A stretch of DNA of 64,000 nt, from positions 124,001-188,000 of the forward strand of contig CAVOYQ010000006.1 of the NCBI GenBank assembly GCA_963700705.1, read 5' to 3'. Source of the DNA: JAHEFT01 sp963700705. Lineage in GTDB: Bacteria > Pseudomonadota > Gammaproteobacteria > Xanthomonadales > SZUA-36. The notes under the pieces were generated by a model that had not been told where the DNA came from, did not search any database, and was given only the letters and a program-made list of their open reading frames with translations. Both the position numbers and the translations under genes were made by a program. Of the stretch, positions 47,348 through 56,932 are shown piece after piece (the stretch's first letter is position 1; every line of letters begins with the position of its first letter).

Positions 47348-47394
47348 GCCTGACCTGCCTGACCCCGCCTGACCTGACCCCGCCTGACCCCGCC
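47341..47394. repeat. Decamer tandem array TGACCCCGCC
   Basis: Starting at the right end of the palindrome, the unit TGACCCCGCC occurs about four times with interspersed shortened units (TGACCTGCC, TGACC). The unit begins with the palindrome's terminal heptamer TGACCCC. It lies just past the stop of the GNAT-C39 gene. Confidence 0.8.
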
Positions 47395-47401
47395 CTTAAC
47401 G

Positions 47402-48499
47402 TCATCCTTTGCCAATGACCACGGCGGCGCGCAGGCGGCTGCTGCCGTAACGGCTCATCGAGGCAAATTCGTCCTTGGCGATCGGAACATGCTGGCAGTC
47501 CATCGCGTTCTGGTCTTTGACCTCGAGTTCCGGATCGTGAACATACAGACAGCTGTCATCGTAACCACTGAGCAATACCCAATGCGGCGCCTTTTTGCGG
47601 TCCAGGCGGTAACTGGATATCAGGATCAGCACGTTGGCGCCGCTGGCAAATAGCTCACACAGGGACTGCTGATCCACATCGGTGTACGAAATCGGGACCT
47701 GTTGCGCCTGCGCTTCGGCCAGAAAAGCTTCGTGCACCAGGCTCATCACCCGCTTTTTGTTTGGGCTGCGCACGCCATCAACAAAAATCGGGCCTTCCTG
47801 GTTGACCAGCACCTCGGCGTCGAAACCACGATGACGCGCCGCCAGCGCCAGTCCGACCGGATGACAGCCGCCATGTCCGGACGTCATGAAGATCGTGGTC
47901 GCTTCCCGCCAGATCTGGATTTCTTCGAGCTGACTTGGCTCGTAGCGCGGATCCAGTGCGGTCATGGCCATCATCAGCGCCGCAGGGCCGCAGGTGAATT
48001 CCGTGGTTTGGGAAATCCAGGGGATCGACCGGCTGTCTCCGCTGGGTTCAAACGGGTGGATGCATTTTTCCATGCGCAGCGCATCACCGTGATCCTCGTA
48101 GTAATCCTGGTACCGGCCAAACTGGAGGTATCCCAGTTTCCTGTAGAGCTTGATCGCGGCTTCATTGTCAGCAGCGACCTCCAGGCGCATGTACAGGGCG
48201 CCTGCCTCGCGGGCCTCGTGTTCCGCCTGCTCAATCAACCGGGCCGCCAACCCGCGCCCCCGGTACCTGGAGTCCACCGCCAGTGAATACATGCGGGCCA
48301 GGCGCGTTCCGCGACGTAACAGCACCAGGATGTAGCCACCAAGCTTTTCGCCGTCTTCACAGACCAGGAATACACAGCGGCGATGACTCAGCCAGCGGCT
48401 GAAACTCCGGCGGCTCAAGCGGTCGGTTTCGAAGGAAGACTCCTCCAATCGCAGCAATTCCGGCAGGTCGGACTGTATGGCGCGGCGGATCGTAATCAC
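47402..48499 (-). CDS. GNAT acetyltransferase fused to C39-like papain-fold peptidase
   Basis: A 365-residue two-domain protein. Residues 1-150 are a RimI-like GNAT domain (VDSRYRGRGLAARLIEQAE binds acetyl-CoA). Residues 170-365 are a C39-type peptidase with nucleophile TEFTCGPAALMMAM and a histidine/aspartate pair in APHWVLLSGYDDSCLYVHDPE. It is divergent, 105 bp away, from an RLAN-RimK ligase, an association noted previously for bacterial ATP-grasp amidoligase systems. Predicted role: trimming and acetylating a peptide made or modified by that ligase. Substrate unknown. Confidence 0.88.
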   Translation of the reverse strand: MITIRRAIQSDLPELLRLEESSFETDRLSRRSFSRWLSHRRCVFLVCEDGEKLGGYILVLLRRGTRLARMYSLAVDSRYRGRGLAARLIEQAEHEAREAGALYMRLEVAADNEAAIKLYRKLGYLQFGRYQDYYEDHGDALRMEKCIHPFEPSGDSRSIPWISQTTEFTCGPAALMMAMTALDPRYEPSQLEEIQIWREATTIFMTSGHGGCHPVGLALAARHRGFDAEVLVNQEGPIFVDGVRSPNKKRVMSLVHEAFLAEAQAQQVPISYTDVDQQSLCELFASGANVLILISSYRLDRKKAPHWVLLSGYDDSCLYVHDPELEVKDQNAMDCQHVPIAKDEFASMSRYGSSRLRAAVVIGKG

Positions 48500-48604
48500 G
48501 GTGTCTGGTTATCCCCGGTGAGAGGAGGGAATATCGCTTGCAAGGCATTTGACTGCCAACAGATACTGGAAAATACTTGCAGGCAAACCACCGGAACACG
48601 TTTC

Positions 48605-50074
48605 ATGGCACAAACCCTAATCGTCATTCACCGGCGCAAGGACTGGGAGGCTTATTACCCCAGCGAACAGGTCATTACCTTTGCAGACTACATGAACAGT
48701 GCACAGGTAAAGACTGCACCGCACACGCGCATTATCAACCTGTGCCGCAATTTTGGCTACCTTACCGAGGGTTATTATTGTTCCCTGCTGGCCGAAGCGC
48801 GCGGCCACAAGGTCATTCCCTCGGTGCAGACCCTCAGTGACCTGGGAAAGCGCGCGCTTTACCGTTTGCACCTGGATGATTTCAGCGAGACGGTGAACAA
48901 GTCGTTACAGCAGGCTGATGTCAATCAACCCATTGTTCTGAAAAGTTTTTTTGGCCATACCGCGGACACGAGTTTCAATGACCTGTCACAAAAACTCTTC
49001 GAGGCCTTTCCCTGCCCTATCCTCGAGATCACCCTGCGTTATCGTAAGATTTGGGAAATTTCCGGCTTAAAACCTTTGTCTCCGGCAGGTCTGGATGAAC
49101 CGGATGAGACCTTTTTTGCCGAGGCGCTGGATACGTTCAGCCGCGGAATCTGGCGTAAAGCGACGCAACCAGAAAGCGTCCCGTTATGACCTGGCCATTC
49201 TCTGTGATCCCAATGAAGTCCTGGTGCCCTTCGGACAAGGGGGCTCTGAAACGATTCGTCCGCGCCGGCAAGGAAAGAGGGATCGATTGTGAAATCATCA
49301 GCCAGACGCGATTACTCGCGGTTGCCGGAGTTCGATGGCCTGTTCATTCGAACCACCACCAATATCGATCACTACACTTACCGCTTTGCAAAAAAGGCGG
49401 AAAAAGAAGACCTGGTCGTCATTGACGACAGCAATTCCATCCTGCGCTGCACCAACAAGATCTATCTCGCGGACCTGTTCCGGAAGCACAAGGTTCCGGC
49501 GCCGCGAACCGAGGTGCTGCACAAGGACCAATTCCAGCAGTTACCCGCATTGGGCGCCTCCCTGGGTTACCCGGTAGTGGTAAAGATCCCTGACGGGCAG
49601 TTCTCCAAGGGGGTGGAAAAAGCACGCGATGAAAAGGAGTTGCTCGAAATCAGCAAGCGGCTGTTTGACCATTCATCCCTACTGCTGGCCCAGGAGTTCC
49701 TTTACACGGATTTCGACTGGCGCATCGGGGTGCTGGACAACCAGCCGCTCTTTGCCTGCCGTTATTACATGGTCAAGAACCACTGGCAAATCTACAAGCA
49801 CGGCAAGCAAACAGACTCCGGCGGGTTCGATACCCTGGACACAATGGATGTGCCCCAGCCGATAATCGATGCCGCGCTCCGCGCCACCCGGCCGATCGGC
49901 GATGGTTTTTACGGGGTGGACATCAAGGAGCGCGACGGCAAAGGTTACGTCATCGAGGTCAACGACAATCCGAACATTGATCACGGGGTCGAGGACAAAT
50001 TCCTGGGCCAGGAGCTATACCTCCGGATCATGGACGTCTTCCTGAAACGCATGGAAGCACGCCGCGGGCATTGA
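48605..50074 (+). CDS. RimK-family ATP-grasp ligase with N-terminal RLAN domain, three frameshifts
   Basis: From MAQTLIVIHRRKDWEAYYPS, the first 195 residues form an RLAN-type domain. The ATP-grasp ligase core follows with SNSILRCTNKIYLADLFRKH, PVVVKIPDGQFSKGV, LLLAQEFLYTDFDWRIGVL and the Mg/ATP site YVIEVNDNPNIDHG. Frames change near 49165, 49230 and 49300, all in the linker joining SRYDLAILCDPNE to the ATP-grasp core; joined length is about 489. RimK-type enzymes add amino acids (often glutamate) to protein or peptide termini; with this N-terminal domain the acceptor is unknown. Confidence 0.87.
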
Positions 50075-50084
50075 GGAACCTCTG

Positions 50085-51143
50085 ATGAACAACCCCCCGA
50101 TCCTGAACGGCAAAACCCCTGCAGCGGCCGGTTACTCAATGCCCGCAGAATGGCAACCACACCAGTGCACGTGGTTATCGTGGCCGCATAACCGGGAAAG
50201 CTGGCCGGGCAAGTTCGAGCCGGTCGAACCGGCGATGGCGCGGTTCGTGGCGGCGCTGTCCCGCAGCGAGCCGGTGCGCGTCAATGTCCTTGACTCCGCG
50301 CACGAAAAACATGTGCGGAAACAGCTTGAAGGACTTGCACTGCCCGCCAACATAACGTTTCACCAATTTCCGACCAACGACGCCTGGTGCCGTGATCACG
50401 GGGCCATTTTTGTCCGGCGAAACGGGCAGGATCATCCCCTGCTCGCTCTGGATTTCCAGTTCAACGCCTGGGGCGGCAAGTACCCGTCTGACCTGGACAA
50501 TGCGATTGCGGCAAAAATGGCGGTTGTGCTCAACACCCCGTGCCAAACGCTGCCGATGGTGCTCGAAGGCGGCTCCATCGAAGTGAACGGCGCCGGCGCG
50601 TTGTTGACGACCGAACAATGCCTGTTGCACCCCAACCGCAATCCAGCGATGTCCCGCGAAGCCATCGAATCAGCCCTGTGCGACGCGCTCGGCGTCAGCC
50701 AGGTGCTGTGGCTGGGCGAAGGGATCGTCGGCGACGACACCGATGGGCACATCGACGACCTGACCCGTTTTGTCTCTGAAGATACCGTGGTTACGGTTGT
50801 CGAACAGGACCGGAGCGATGAAAACTATTGTCCGCTCACCGAAAACCGGGAACGCCTGGCCACCCTGAAACTCACTGACGGGCGGCCGCTGAAGGTACTG
50901 GAAATGCAAATGCCCAGGCCCGTCGAATTCCAGGGCCAGCGTTTGCCGGCCAGTTACGCGAACTTTTATATCGGCAACCGGGCTGTACTGATGCCGACGT
51001 TCAACGATCCGGCCGACGAACCCAACCGCTTGCTGCTCGCCCGCTGTTTTCCCGGCCGGGAGGTCATTGGTATAGACTGCACCGACCTCGTCCTCGGACT
51101 CGGCGCGCTGCATTGCCTGACCCAGCAAGTACCCGCAATTTAG
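50085..51143 (+). CDS. aguA: Agmatine deiminase 1
   Basis: Converts agmatine to N-carbamoylputrescine and ammonia. The 352-residue guanidino-modifying enzyme shows YSMPAEWQPHQCTWLSWP, TNDAWCRDHGAIFV, VLEGGSIEVNG, TDGHIDDLTRF and catalytic Cys344 in LHCLTQQ. It starts 10 bp after the RimK gene and is followed by the DHS-like gene. A paralogue lies at 59.1 kb; this copy has the usual DxxxRDxG spacing with a histidine (RDHG). Confidence 0.95.
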   Translation: MNNPPILNGKTPAAAGYSMPAEWQPHQCTWLSWPHNRESWPGKFEPVEPAMARFVAALSRSEPVRVNVLDSAHEKHVRKQLEGLALPANITFHQFPTNDAWCRDHGAIFVRRNGQDHPLLALDFQFNAWGGKYPSDLDNAIAAKMAVVLNTPCQTLPMVLEGGSIEVNGAGALLTTEQCLLHPNRNPAMSREAIESALCDALGVSQVLWLGEGIVGDDTDGHIDDLTRFVSEDTVVTVVEQDRSDENYCPLTENRERLATLKLTDGRPLKVLEMQMPRPVEFQGQRLPASYANFYIGNRAVLMPTFNDPADEPNRLLLARCFPGREVIGIDCTDLVLGLGALHCLTQQVPAI

Positions 51144-51187
51144 GGCGCGAACAAACTATTCATTTTCAGTCAAGGGAAGAATCTGAC

Positions 51188-52159
51188 ATGACAACCATCA
51201 GTGATTTCGTACACCACCATTACCGCCACTTCAACGCTGCCGCGATGATCGATGCCGCGGACGCCTACAACAAACACCTGGATGACGGCGGCGTGATGTT
51301 CATGACCCTGGCCGGCGCGATGAGCACCGCGGAACTGGGCCTGTCGCTGGCCGAGATGATCCGGCAAAACAAGGTTCACGCGATCTGCTGCACCGGGGCC
51401 AACCTGGAAGAAGACGTTTTCAACCTGGTCGCCCACGACCACTATGTGCGCGTTCCGCATTACCGCGAACTGACCGCGATCGATGAGGAAGAACTGTTGA
51501 GCCGCCACCTCAACCGCGTCACCGACACCTGCATTCCCGAAGAGGAGGCGATTCGCCGCATCGAGCACGTGATTCTCGATATCTGGGCCACGGCCGACCG
51601 TAACAACGAGCAGTACTTCCCGCATGAATTCCTGTACCAGTTGCTGCGGTCCGGCAAGCTTGAACAGCATTACCAGATAGACCCCAAAGACAGCTGGCTG
51701 CTGGCCGCGTGTGAAAAAAACCTGCCGATCATCGTGCCGGGCTGGGAAGACTCCACGCTTGGCAATATTTTCGCCTCGCACTGCATCACCGGTGAAATCA
51801 AGAACGTGCATACCGTCAGAACCGGTATTGAATACATGATGATGTTGACGGAATGGTACGAGAAGACCTCCGCGAGCACCTCGATCGGCTTTTTCCAGAT
51901 CGGCGGCGGTATCGCCGGTGATTTTCCCATCTGCGTGGTGCCCATGCTGCAGCAGGACCTGCAAAAGGAAGACACGCCGAGATGGGGTTATTTCTGCCAG
52001 ATCAGCGATTCCACCACCAGCTACGGCTCCTATTCAGGCGCCGTGCCGAACGAAAAAATCACCTGGGGAAAACTGTCTGCCAGCACACCGAAATTCATCA
52101 TCGAATCCGACGCAACGATTGTTGCACCGCTGATATTCGCGTGCGTCCTGGGGCAATAG
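51188..52159 (+). CDS. Deoxyhypusine synthase-family protein (bacterial)
   Basis: A 323-residue NAD-dependent aminobutyl-transfer fold. Recognisable blocks are MTLAGAMSTAELGLSLAEMI, CTGANLEEDVFNLVAHDHY, GFFQIGGGIAGDFPICVVP and NEKITWGKLSA, whose WGK lysine corresponds to the imine-forming lysine of deoxyhypusine synthase. Bacteria lack eIF5A, so it must act on small polyamines, e.g. homospermidine formation or an agmatine-based variant. The frame opens at 51113, but ATG 51188 has a purine-rich leader (AAGGGAAGAA). It lies between agmatine deiminase and arginine decarboxylase, supporting a polyamine role. Confidence 0.85.
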   Translation: MTTISDFVHHHYRHFNAAAMIDAADAYNKHLDDGGVMFMTLAGAMSTAELGLSLAEMIRQNKVHAICCTGANLEEDVFNLVAHDHYVRVPHYRELTAIDEEELLSRHLNRVTDTCIPEEEAIRRIEHVILDIWATADRNNEQYFPHEFLYQLLRSGKLEQHYQIDPKDSWLLAACEKNLPIIVPGWEDSTLGNIFASHCITGEIKNVHTVRTGIEYMMMLTEWYEKTSASTSIGFFQIGGGIAGDFPICVVPMLQQDLQKEDTPRWGYFCQISDSTTSYGSYSGAVPNEKITWGKLSASTPKFIIESDATIVAPLIFACVLGQ

Positions 52160-52160
52160 A

Positions 52161-54170
52161 TTGAATACAAGCAAACAACCACCAGCTGGCTCAAACCCGG
52201 AGAAGCCGGATACTGACGGCGCATGGAGCCGGGACGACGCCGCGGAACACTACCGTATTCCGGCCTGGAGTGACGGTTTTTTTGAAATCAACCCACGGGG
52301 CCACATGGCGGTCCGGCCGTTCGATGACTCCCCGCTCAGCATCGATATCATGGACGTGGTCGAAGAGTTACGCCGGCGAGGTGCTGCGTTTCCGGCAGTC
52401 CTGCGGTTTCAGGACGTCCTGCGCGCCCGGGTGCGGCGACTGAACCAGGCGTTCAACGAGGCGATCAGCGAAGCGGGCTACAAAAATGACTATCGCGCCG
52501 TTTATCCCATCAAGGTCAACCAATTGCACGAAGTCGTGGAAGAGGTGCTCGATGCCGGCAAGCCCTTCGCACTGGGCCTGGAATGCGGTTCGAAAGCCGA
52601 ACTGGTCGCCACCGTGGCGCACCTGGAATCCGACGACACGCTGCTGATCTGTAATGGCGTCAAGGACCGGTCGATGCTGTCCCTGATCCTGTCGTCTCAA
52701 TTGCTGGGCAAGAACGTGATTCCGGTGATGGAAAAATACGCCGAATTCAACGATCTGATTGCACTGGCCGACGAAGCAGGTGCAACGACGCAATTCGGCA
52801 TCCGGGTCCGGCTGAGAACCGCCGGCTCCGGCAAGTGGGCTGACTCCGGCGGCTACCAGTCAAAATTTGGCATTTCCCTGCCTGAACTCCTGAAAATTGT
52901 TCAGACATTGAAGGAAAACCCGGCGGAACATCGCCTGTCGCTGCTCCATTTTCACCTCGGCAGCCAGATTTCCCAGATCACGCAGTTGAAACAGGCCGCG
53001 AAAGAACTGGCACAGATTTATGCGGAACTGGTCAGGCAGGGTTTACCGATCCGATATATCGACGTGGGCGGCGGACTGGGCGTGAATTATTCCGGCGCAT
53101 TCGAGGAAGGAGGCATCCAGTACAGCCTCCAGGAATACGCCAATGCCGTGGTTTCGGCGATCAAGGACGTCTGCGATGCGCGCGAGGTGCCACACCCGAT
53201 CCTGATCTCTGAAAGCGGCCGGGCCATGACCGCGCACCACTCGGTGCTGGTAGTCGAAACACTTGGCGCCTATCGGAAAGACAACGCTGAAAGCGACTCG
53301 GAGATTCCGCCGGACACCCACCGCATTGCGCACAACCTGAACGAGATCCTGAAATGGTTGCGCGAGGCACCCGAACAGGGTTATCGCATCGACGAATTGA
53401 TCGAGGCCTGGCATGACGTCGTCGAAATTCACCAGGAAGCGGCGACCCTGTTCGCTATGGGCTATTTGCCGCTGCAGCAGAATGCATTGATCGAGCGCAT
53501 GTACTGGAGCAGCTGTGCGGCCCTGCTGGGGCAATTGCGGGTGGCTGCCCACGATCCCCTGCCGCAGGAACTCTATGAACTGCAGGAGTTGCTGGTCGAT
53601 CAATACCTGGTCAATTTTTCGGTTTTCCAGTCGGTGCTCGATCACTGGGCCATACAGCAAGTGTTCCCGATCGTGCCGCTGCACCGGCTTAACGAGCGGC
53701 CGACGCGCCGCGCAATGCTGGTGGATCTGACCTGCGATTCGGATGGCCGCATTACGCAATATGTTTCAGCCAATGAAGACAAGAACTTTCTCGAATTGCA
53801 CCCCCTGAACCCGGGTGAGCCCTATTACCTGGGCTTCTTCATGATGGGCGCCTACCAGGACATCATGGGGGACGCGCACAACCTGTTCGGCCGGGTCACA
53901 GAAGCCCATGTCTACGGCGACACCGAAGAAGACGGCAATTTCTGGATCGAAAAGGTGATCCCGGGCACAAAAGTCCAGGACATGCTGGCGCAGGTGCAGT
54001 ATTTTCCCAATGACCTGCACCGGAGAATGCAGCAGCAGGTCAAGGAAAAGATCGAGTCAGGCGCCATTCGCCCGAAACGGGGGATGGAAATTCTCGATCA
54101 GTATCGTGCCTGTTTCGATACGGAAACCTACCTGGTCAGTCACAGGACGGACAAGCCGGCAGCGAAATGA
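52161..54170 (+). CDS. speA: Biosynthetic arginine decarboxylase
   Basis: PLP enzyme making agmatine from arginine. The 669-residue protein belongs to the alanine-racemase-fold SpeA family: YPIKVNQ holds the PLP lysine (Lys118), then LGLECGSKAELVA, HFHLGSQI, YIDVGGGLGVNYSG, ESGRAMTAHHSV and the C-terminal PLHRLNERP. The start is a TTG directly after the DHS-like stop (TAG then a TTG), implying translational coupling; no ATG fits better upstream. With agmatine deiminase and DHS-like genes it forms a polyamine operon. Confidence 0.94.
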   Translation: MNTSKQPPAGSNPEKPDTDGAWSRDDAAEHYRIPAWSDGFFEINPRGHMAVRPFDDSPLSIDIMDVVEELRRRGAAFPAVLRFQDVLRARVRRLNQAFNEAISEAGYKNDYRAVYPIKVNQLHEVVEEVLDAGKPFALGLECGSKAELVATVAHLESDDTLLICNGVKDRSMLSLILSSQLLGKNVIPVMEKYAEFNDLIALADEAGATTQFGIRVRLRTAGSGKWADSGGYQSKFGISLPELLKIVQTLKENPAEHRLSLLHFHLGSQISQITQLKQAAKELAQIYAELVRQGLPIRYIDVGGGLGVNYSGAFEEGGIQYSLQEYANAVVSAIKDVCDAREVPHPILISESGRAMTAHHSVLVVETLGAYRKDNAESDSEIPPDTHRIAHNLNEILKWLREAPEQGYRIDELIEAWHDVVEIHQEAATLFAMGYLPLQQNALIERMYWSSCAALLGQLRVAAHDPLPQELYELQELLVDQYLVNFSVFQSVLDHWAIQQVFPIVPLHRLNERPTRRAMLVDLTCDSDGRITQYVSANEDKNFLELHPLNPGEPYYLGFFMMGAYQDIMGDAHNLFGRVTEAHVYGDTEEDGNFWIEKVIPGTKVQDMLAQVQYFPNDLHRRMQQQVKEKIESGAIRPKRGMEILDQYRACFDTETYLVSHRTDKPAAK

Positions 54171-54252
54171 TCGCCGGTTGGCCAGGTGCATTGCCCGATG
54201 AAAGGCCAACCCCGTATTTTTGCCCGGCCTTGATACAGATTAATGCAATGTA

Positions 54253-54281
54253 TTGGTTCTGAAATAAAACCCTTTTATACT
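54253..54281 (+). promoter_or_regulatory. Sigma70-type promoter upstream of sulfatase 2
   Basis: TTGGTT (54253-54258), a 17-bp spacer and TATACT (54276-54281), about 90 bp before the ATG, within a 201-bp gap after speA. A good match to consensus in sequence and spacing. Confidence 0.55.
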
Positions 54282-54371
54282 ATGAAGTCGTAGCGCCTCT
54301 TCCGTAAGAAAATTGAAAACCGACCAAATCTACCGACTACCGAATATTTTCACCCATTTCGAGGATAAATC

Positions 54372-56878
54372 ATGAAAGGCAAAATCGTTAAATTGGGCCT
54401 GCTAACCACGTGTTTGCTGGCGCCTCTTTTGACCGCAAACGCCCAGGAAGTTACCGGCACTCTCGGTTCGCCTGATGCGACCACAACCGTCAGTAACAAG
54501 CAACTTCCTCCGCCCATACCTCCATTCGGCGGCAAAATCGAAAACGATGCGCTGAAATCCAAGGCATGGTGGGCGCCACGCATCGTGCCCCCCAAAAACG
54601 CACCCAACGTGCTGCTGATCATCACGGATGACGCCGGTTTCGGTGTTCCCAGCACCTTTGGCGGCGTGATCCCGACCCCGACGATGGACCGCATCGCCAG
54701 CGAAGGGCTGCGCTACAACCGGGTTTTCTCGACCGCGCTGTGCTCGCCGACGCGGGCCGCGCTGATCACCGGGCGCAACCATCACTCGGCAGGTTTCGGC
54801 GTTATTTCCGAGCAGTCCACCGGCTTCCCCGGCTATAACAGCATCATCAACGAAGACAAGGTCACCATCGGGCGCATGCTGCTCGATAACGGATACGCCA
54901 CGGCATGGTTCGGCAAGGACCACAACACGCCGGCTTTCGAGGCCAGCCAGGCCGGACCCTTCGACCAGTGGCCGACCGGCATGGGTTTCGAGTACTTCTA
55001 CGGCTTCGTCGGTGGCGATGCCAACCAGTGGGCGCCCAACCTGTTCCGCAACACCACGCAGATCTATCCTTTTGAAGGCAAGCCGGGCTGGAACCTGGTT
55101 ACCGGCATGGCCGACGATGCCATCGACTACATCATGCGTATTCACCAGTCCGACCCGTCCAAGCCGCTGTTTATCAAGTACGCGCCCGGCGCCACGCACG
55201 CGCCGCATCACCCGACCAAGGAATGGGTAGATAAAATTTCAGCGATGCATTTGTTCGACGACGGCTACAACAAGCTGCGCGAGAAGATCTTTGAAAATCA
55301 GAAGAAGCTCGGCGTGATTCCCGCGGATTCTCAACTGACACCCTGGCCGGACAAGGTCCTGAAACCCTGGGATCAACTCGATGCGCAAACCAAAAAGCTG
55401 TTTATCAAGCAGGTGGAAGTCTTCGCCGCTTATGCCGCCTACAGCGACTACGAGATCGGGCGCGTGATCCAGGCCTTTGAAGACCTCGGCAGGCTGGACA
55501 ACACGCTGATCATCTACATCAACGGCGATAACGGCACCAGCGCCGAGGGCGGGCCACTGGGCACCCCAACGAGGTCGCGTTCTTCAATGGCTTGAACGAA
55601 ATCCCGGTGGACGTGCAAATGAAGTGGTACGACGTCTGGGGCACCGAAGAGACCTACAACCACATGTCCGCCGGCTGGTCATGGGCTTTTGATACGCCGT
55701 TTGACTGGTTCAAGCAGAACGCCTCCCGGCTCGGCGGCATCAACCAGAACATGGTGGTCATGTGGCCGGACCGCATCAAGGACAAAGGAGCTTTGCGCGA
55801 GCAGTTCATCCACGTGATCGACGTGGTGCCCACGATTCTGGAGTCCGCCGGTCTCAAGGAGCCCGAGATGGTTGACGGCATCAAACAAAAACCGATCGAA
55901 GGTACGAGTTTCCTCTATACCTTCGATGCAAAGAACGCCAGGGAACCTTCACACCACAAGGTCCAATACTTCGAGATGATGGGCCAGTGGGCGCTGTACG
56001 ACGAAGGCTGGCTGCTGAGCACCCAGGTGAACCGGGCGCCATGGGAGGCGTTCGGGGTCGCTAATCCCGATCCACTCAACAACCAGGTGTTCCAACTCTA
56101 CGACCTGACCAAGGACTTCACGCAGTCCAATGACATCGCGGCACAGTATCCGGAGAAAGTGAAGGAAATGCGTAAGCAGTTCCTTGAGGAAGCGAAGAAG
56201 TACCAGGTCCTGCCGCTGGACGCTTCGGTGGCTGGCCGGCTCGTGGCGCCGCGACCGAACATCACTGCCGGCAGAACCGAGTTCACGTATACCCATCCGA
56301 TGGTTGGCTTGCCGCAAGGCGATTCTCCAGCCATCCTCAATGCATCCTACACATTTACTGCTGAAGTCACCGTGCCGGAAGGCGGCGCCGAAGGCATGAT
56401 CGTCACCTCGGGCGGGCGTTTCGGCGGTTATGGTTTCTATCTGCTCGAGGGCAAGCCCGTGTTCCTGTGGAACATGGTCGATCTGAACCGGATCAAGTGG
56501 GAAGGCCAGGAAGCGTTGACCCCCGGCAAGCACACCGTTGAATTTGACTTCAAATACGACGGCATGGGCGCCGGCACGCTTGCCTACAACAGCATGAGCG
56601 GTCTAGCCAAGGGTGGTATGGGCACGCTCTCGGTGGATGGCAAAGCCGTTGCGAGCAAGCGGATGGAGAAAACGCTACCGATGATCCTGCAATGGGACGA
56701 GAGCTTCGATATTGGTTCTGACACGCTGACCGGCGTAAATGATGCCGATTACAAGCCGCCCTTCGCCTTCACCGGCACGCTGAACAAGTTGACGTTGAAG
56801 GTTGATCGCCCACAGCTGTCGGCGGAAGACATCAAGAAGCTCGAAGCTGCGCAGACCAATAATTCGTCCAGCGAGTAA
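54372..56878 (+). CDS. Long exported arylsulfatase (sulfatase 2), one frameshift
   Basis: Formylglycine sulfatase with signal peptide MKGKIVKLGLLTTCLLAPLL (cleavage near ANA-QE). Metal site NVLLIITDDAGFG, formylglycine motif CSPTR (Cys124), WFGKDHNTP and NGDNGTSAEGG are present. The frame changes at about 55567; the second frame reads NEVAFFNGLNEIP onward, typical of the roughly 800-residue AtsA-like group, and continues with a C-terminal beta-sandwich-like domain (about 620-800) ending EAAQTNNSSSE. Total is about 835 residues. A monocistronic unit with its own promoter and terminator. The substrate, probably an aryl or choline sulfate type, is not determinable. Confidence 0.87.
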
Positions 56879-56903
56879 GTCTTTTCATGGATCTTTGATA
56901 CGC

Positions 56904-56932
56904 GGGCCGCTTCTCAGGAAGCGGCCCTTTTT
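56904..56932. terminator. Terminator between sulfatase 2 and the MFS gene
   Basis: A 10-bp stem GGGCCGCTTC/GAAGCGGCCC with a TCAG loop and five T residues on the plus strand, 25 bp after the sulfatase stop. The stop codon of the convergent MFS gene lies inside the hairpin, so the last codons of that gene form part of the stem. Confidence 0.87.
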
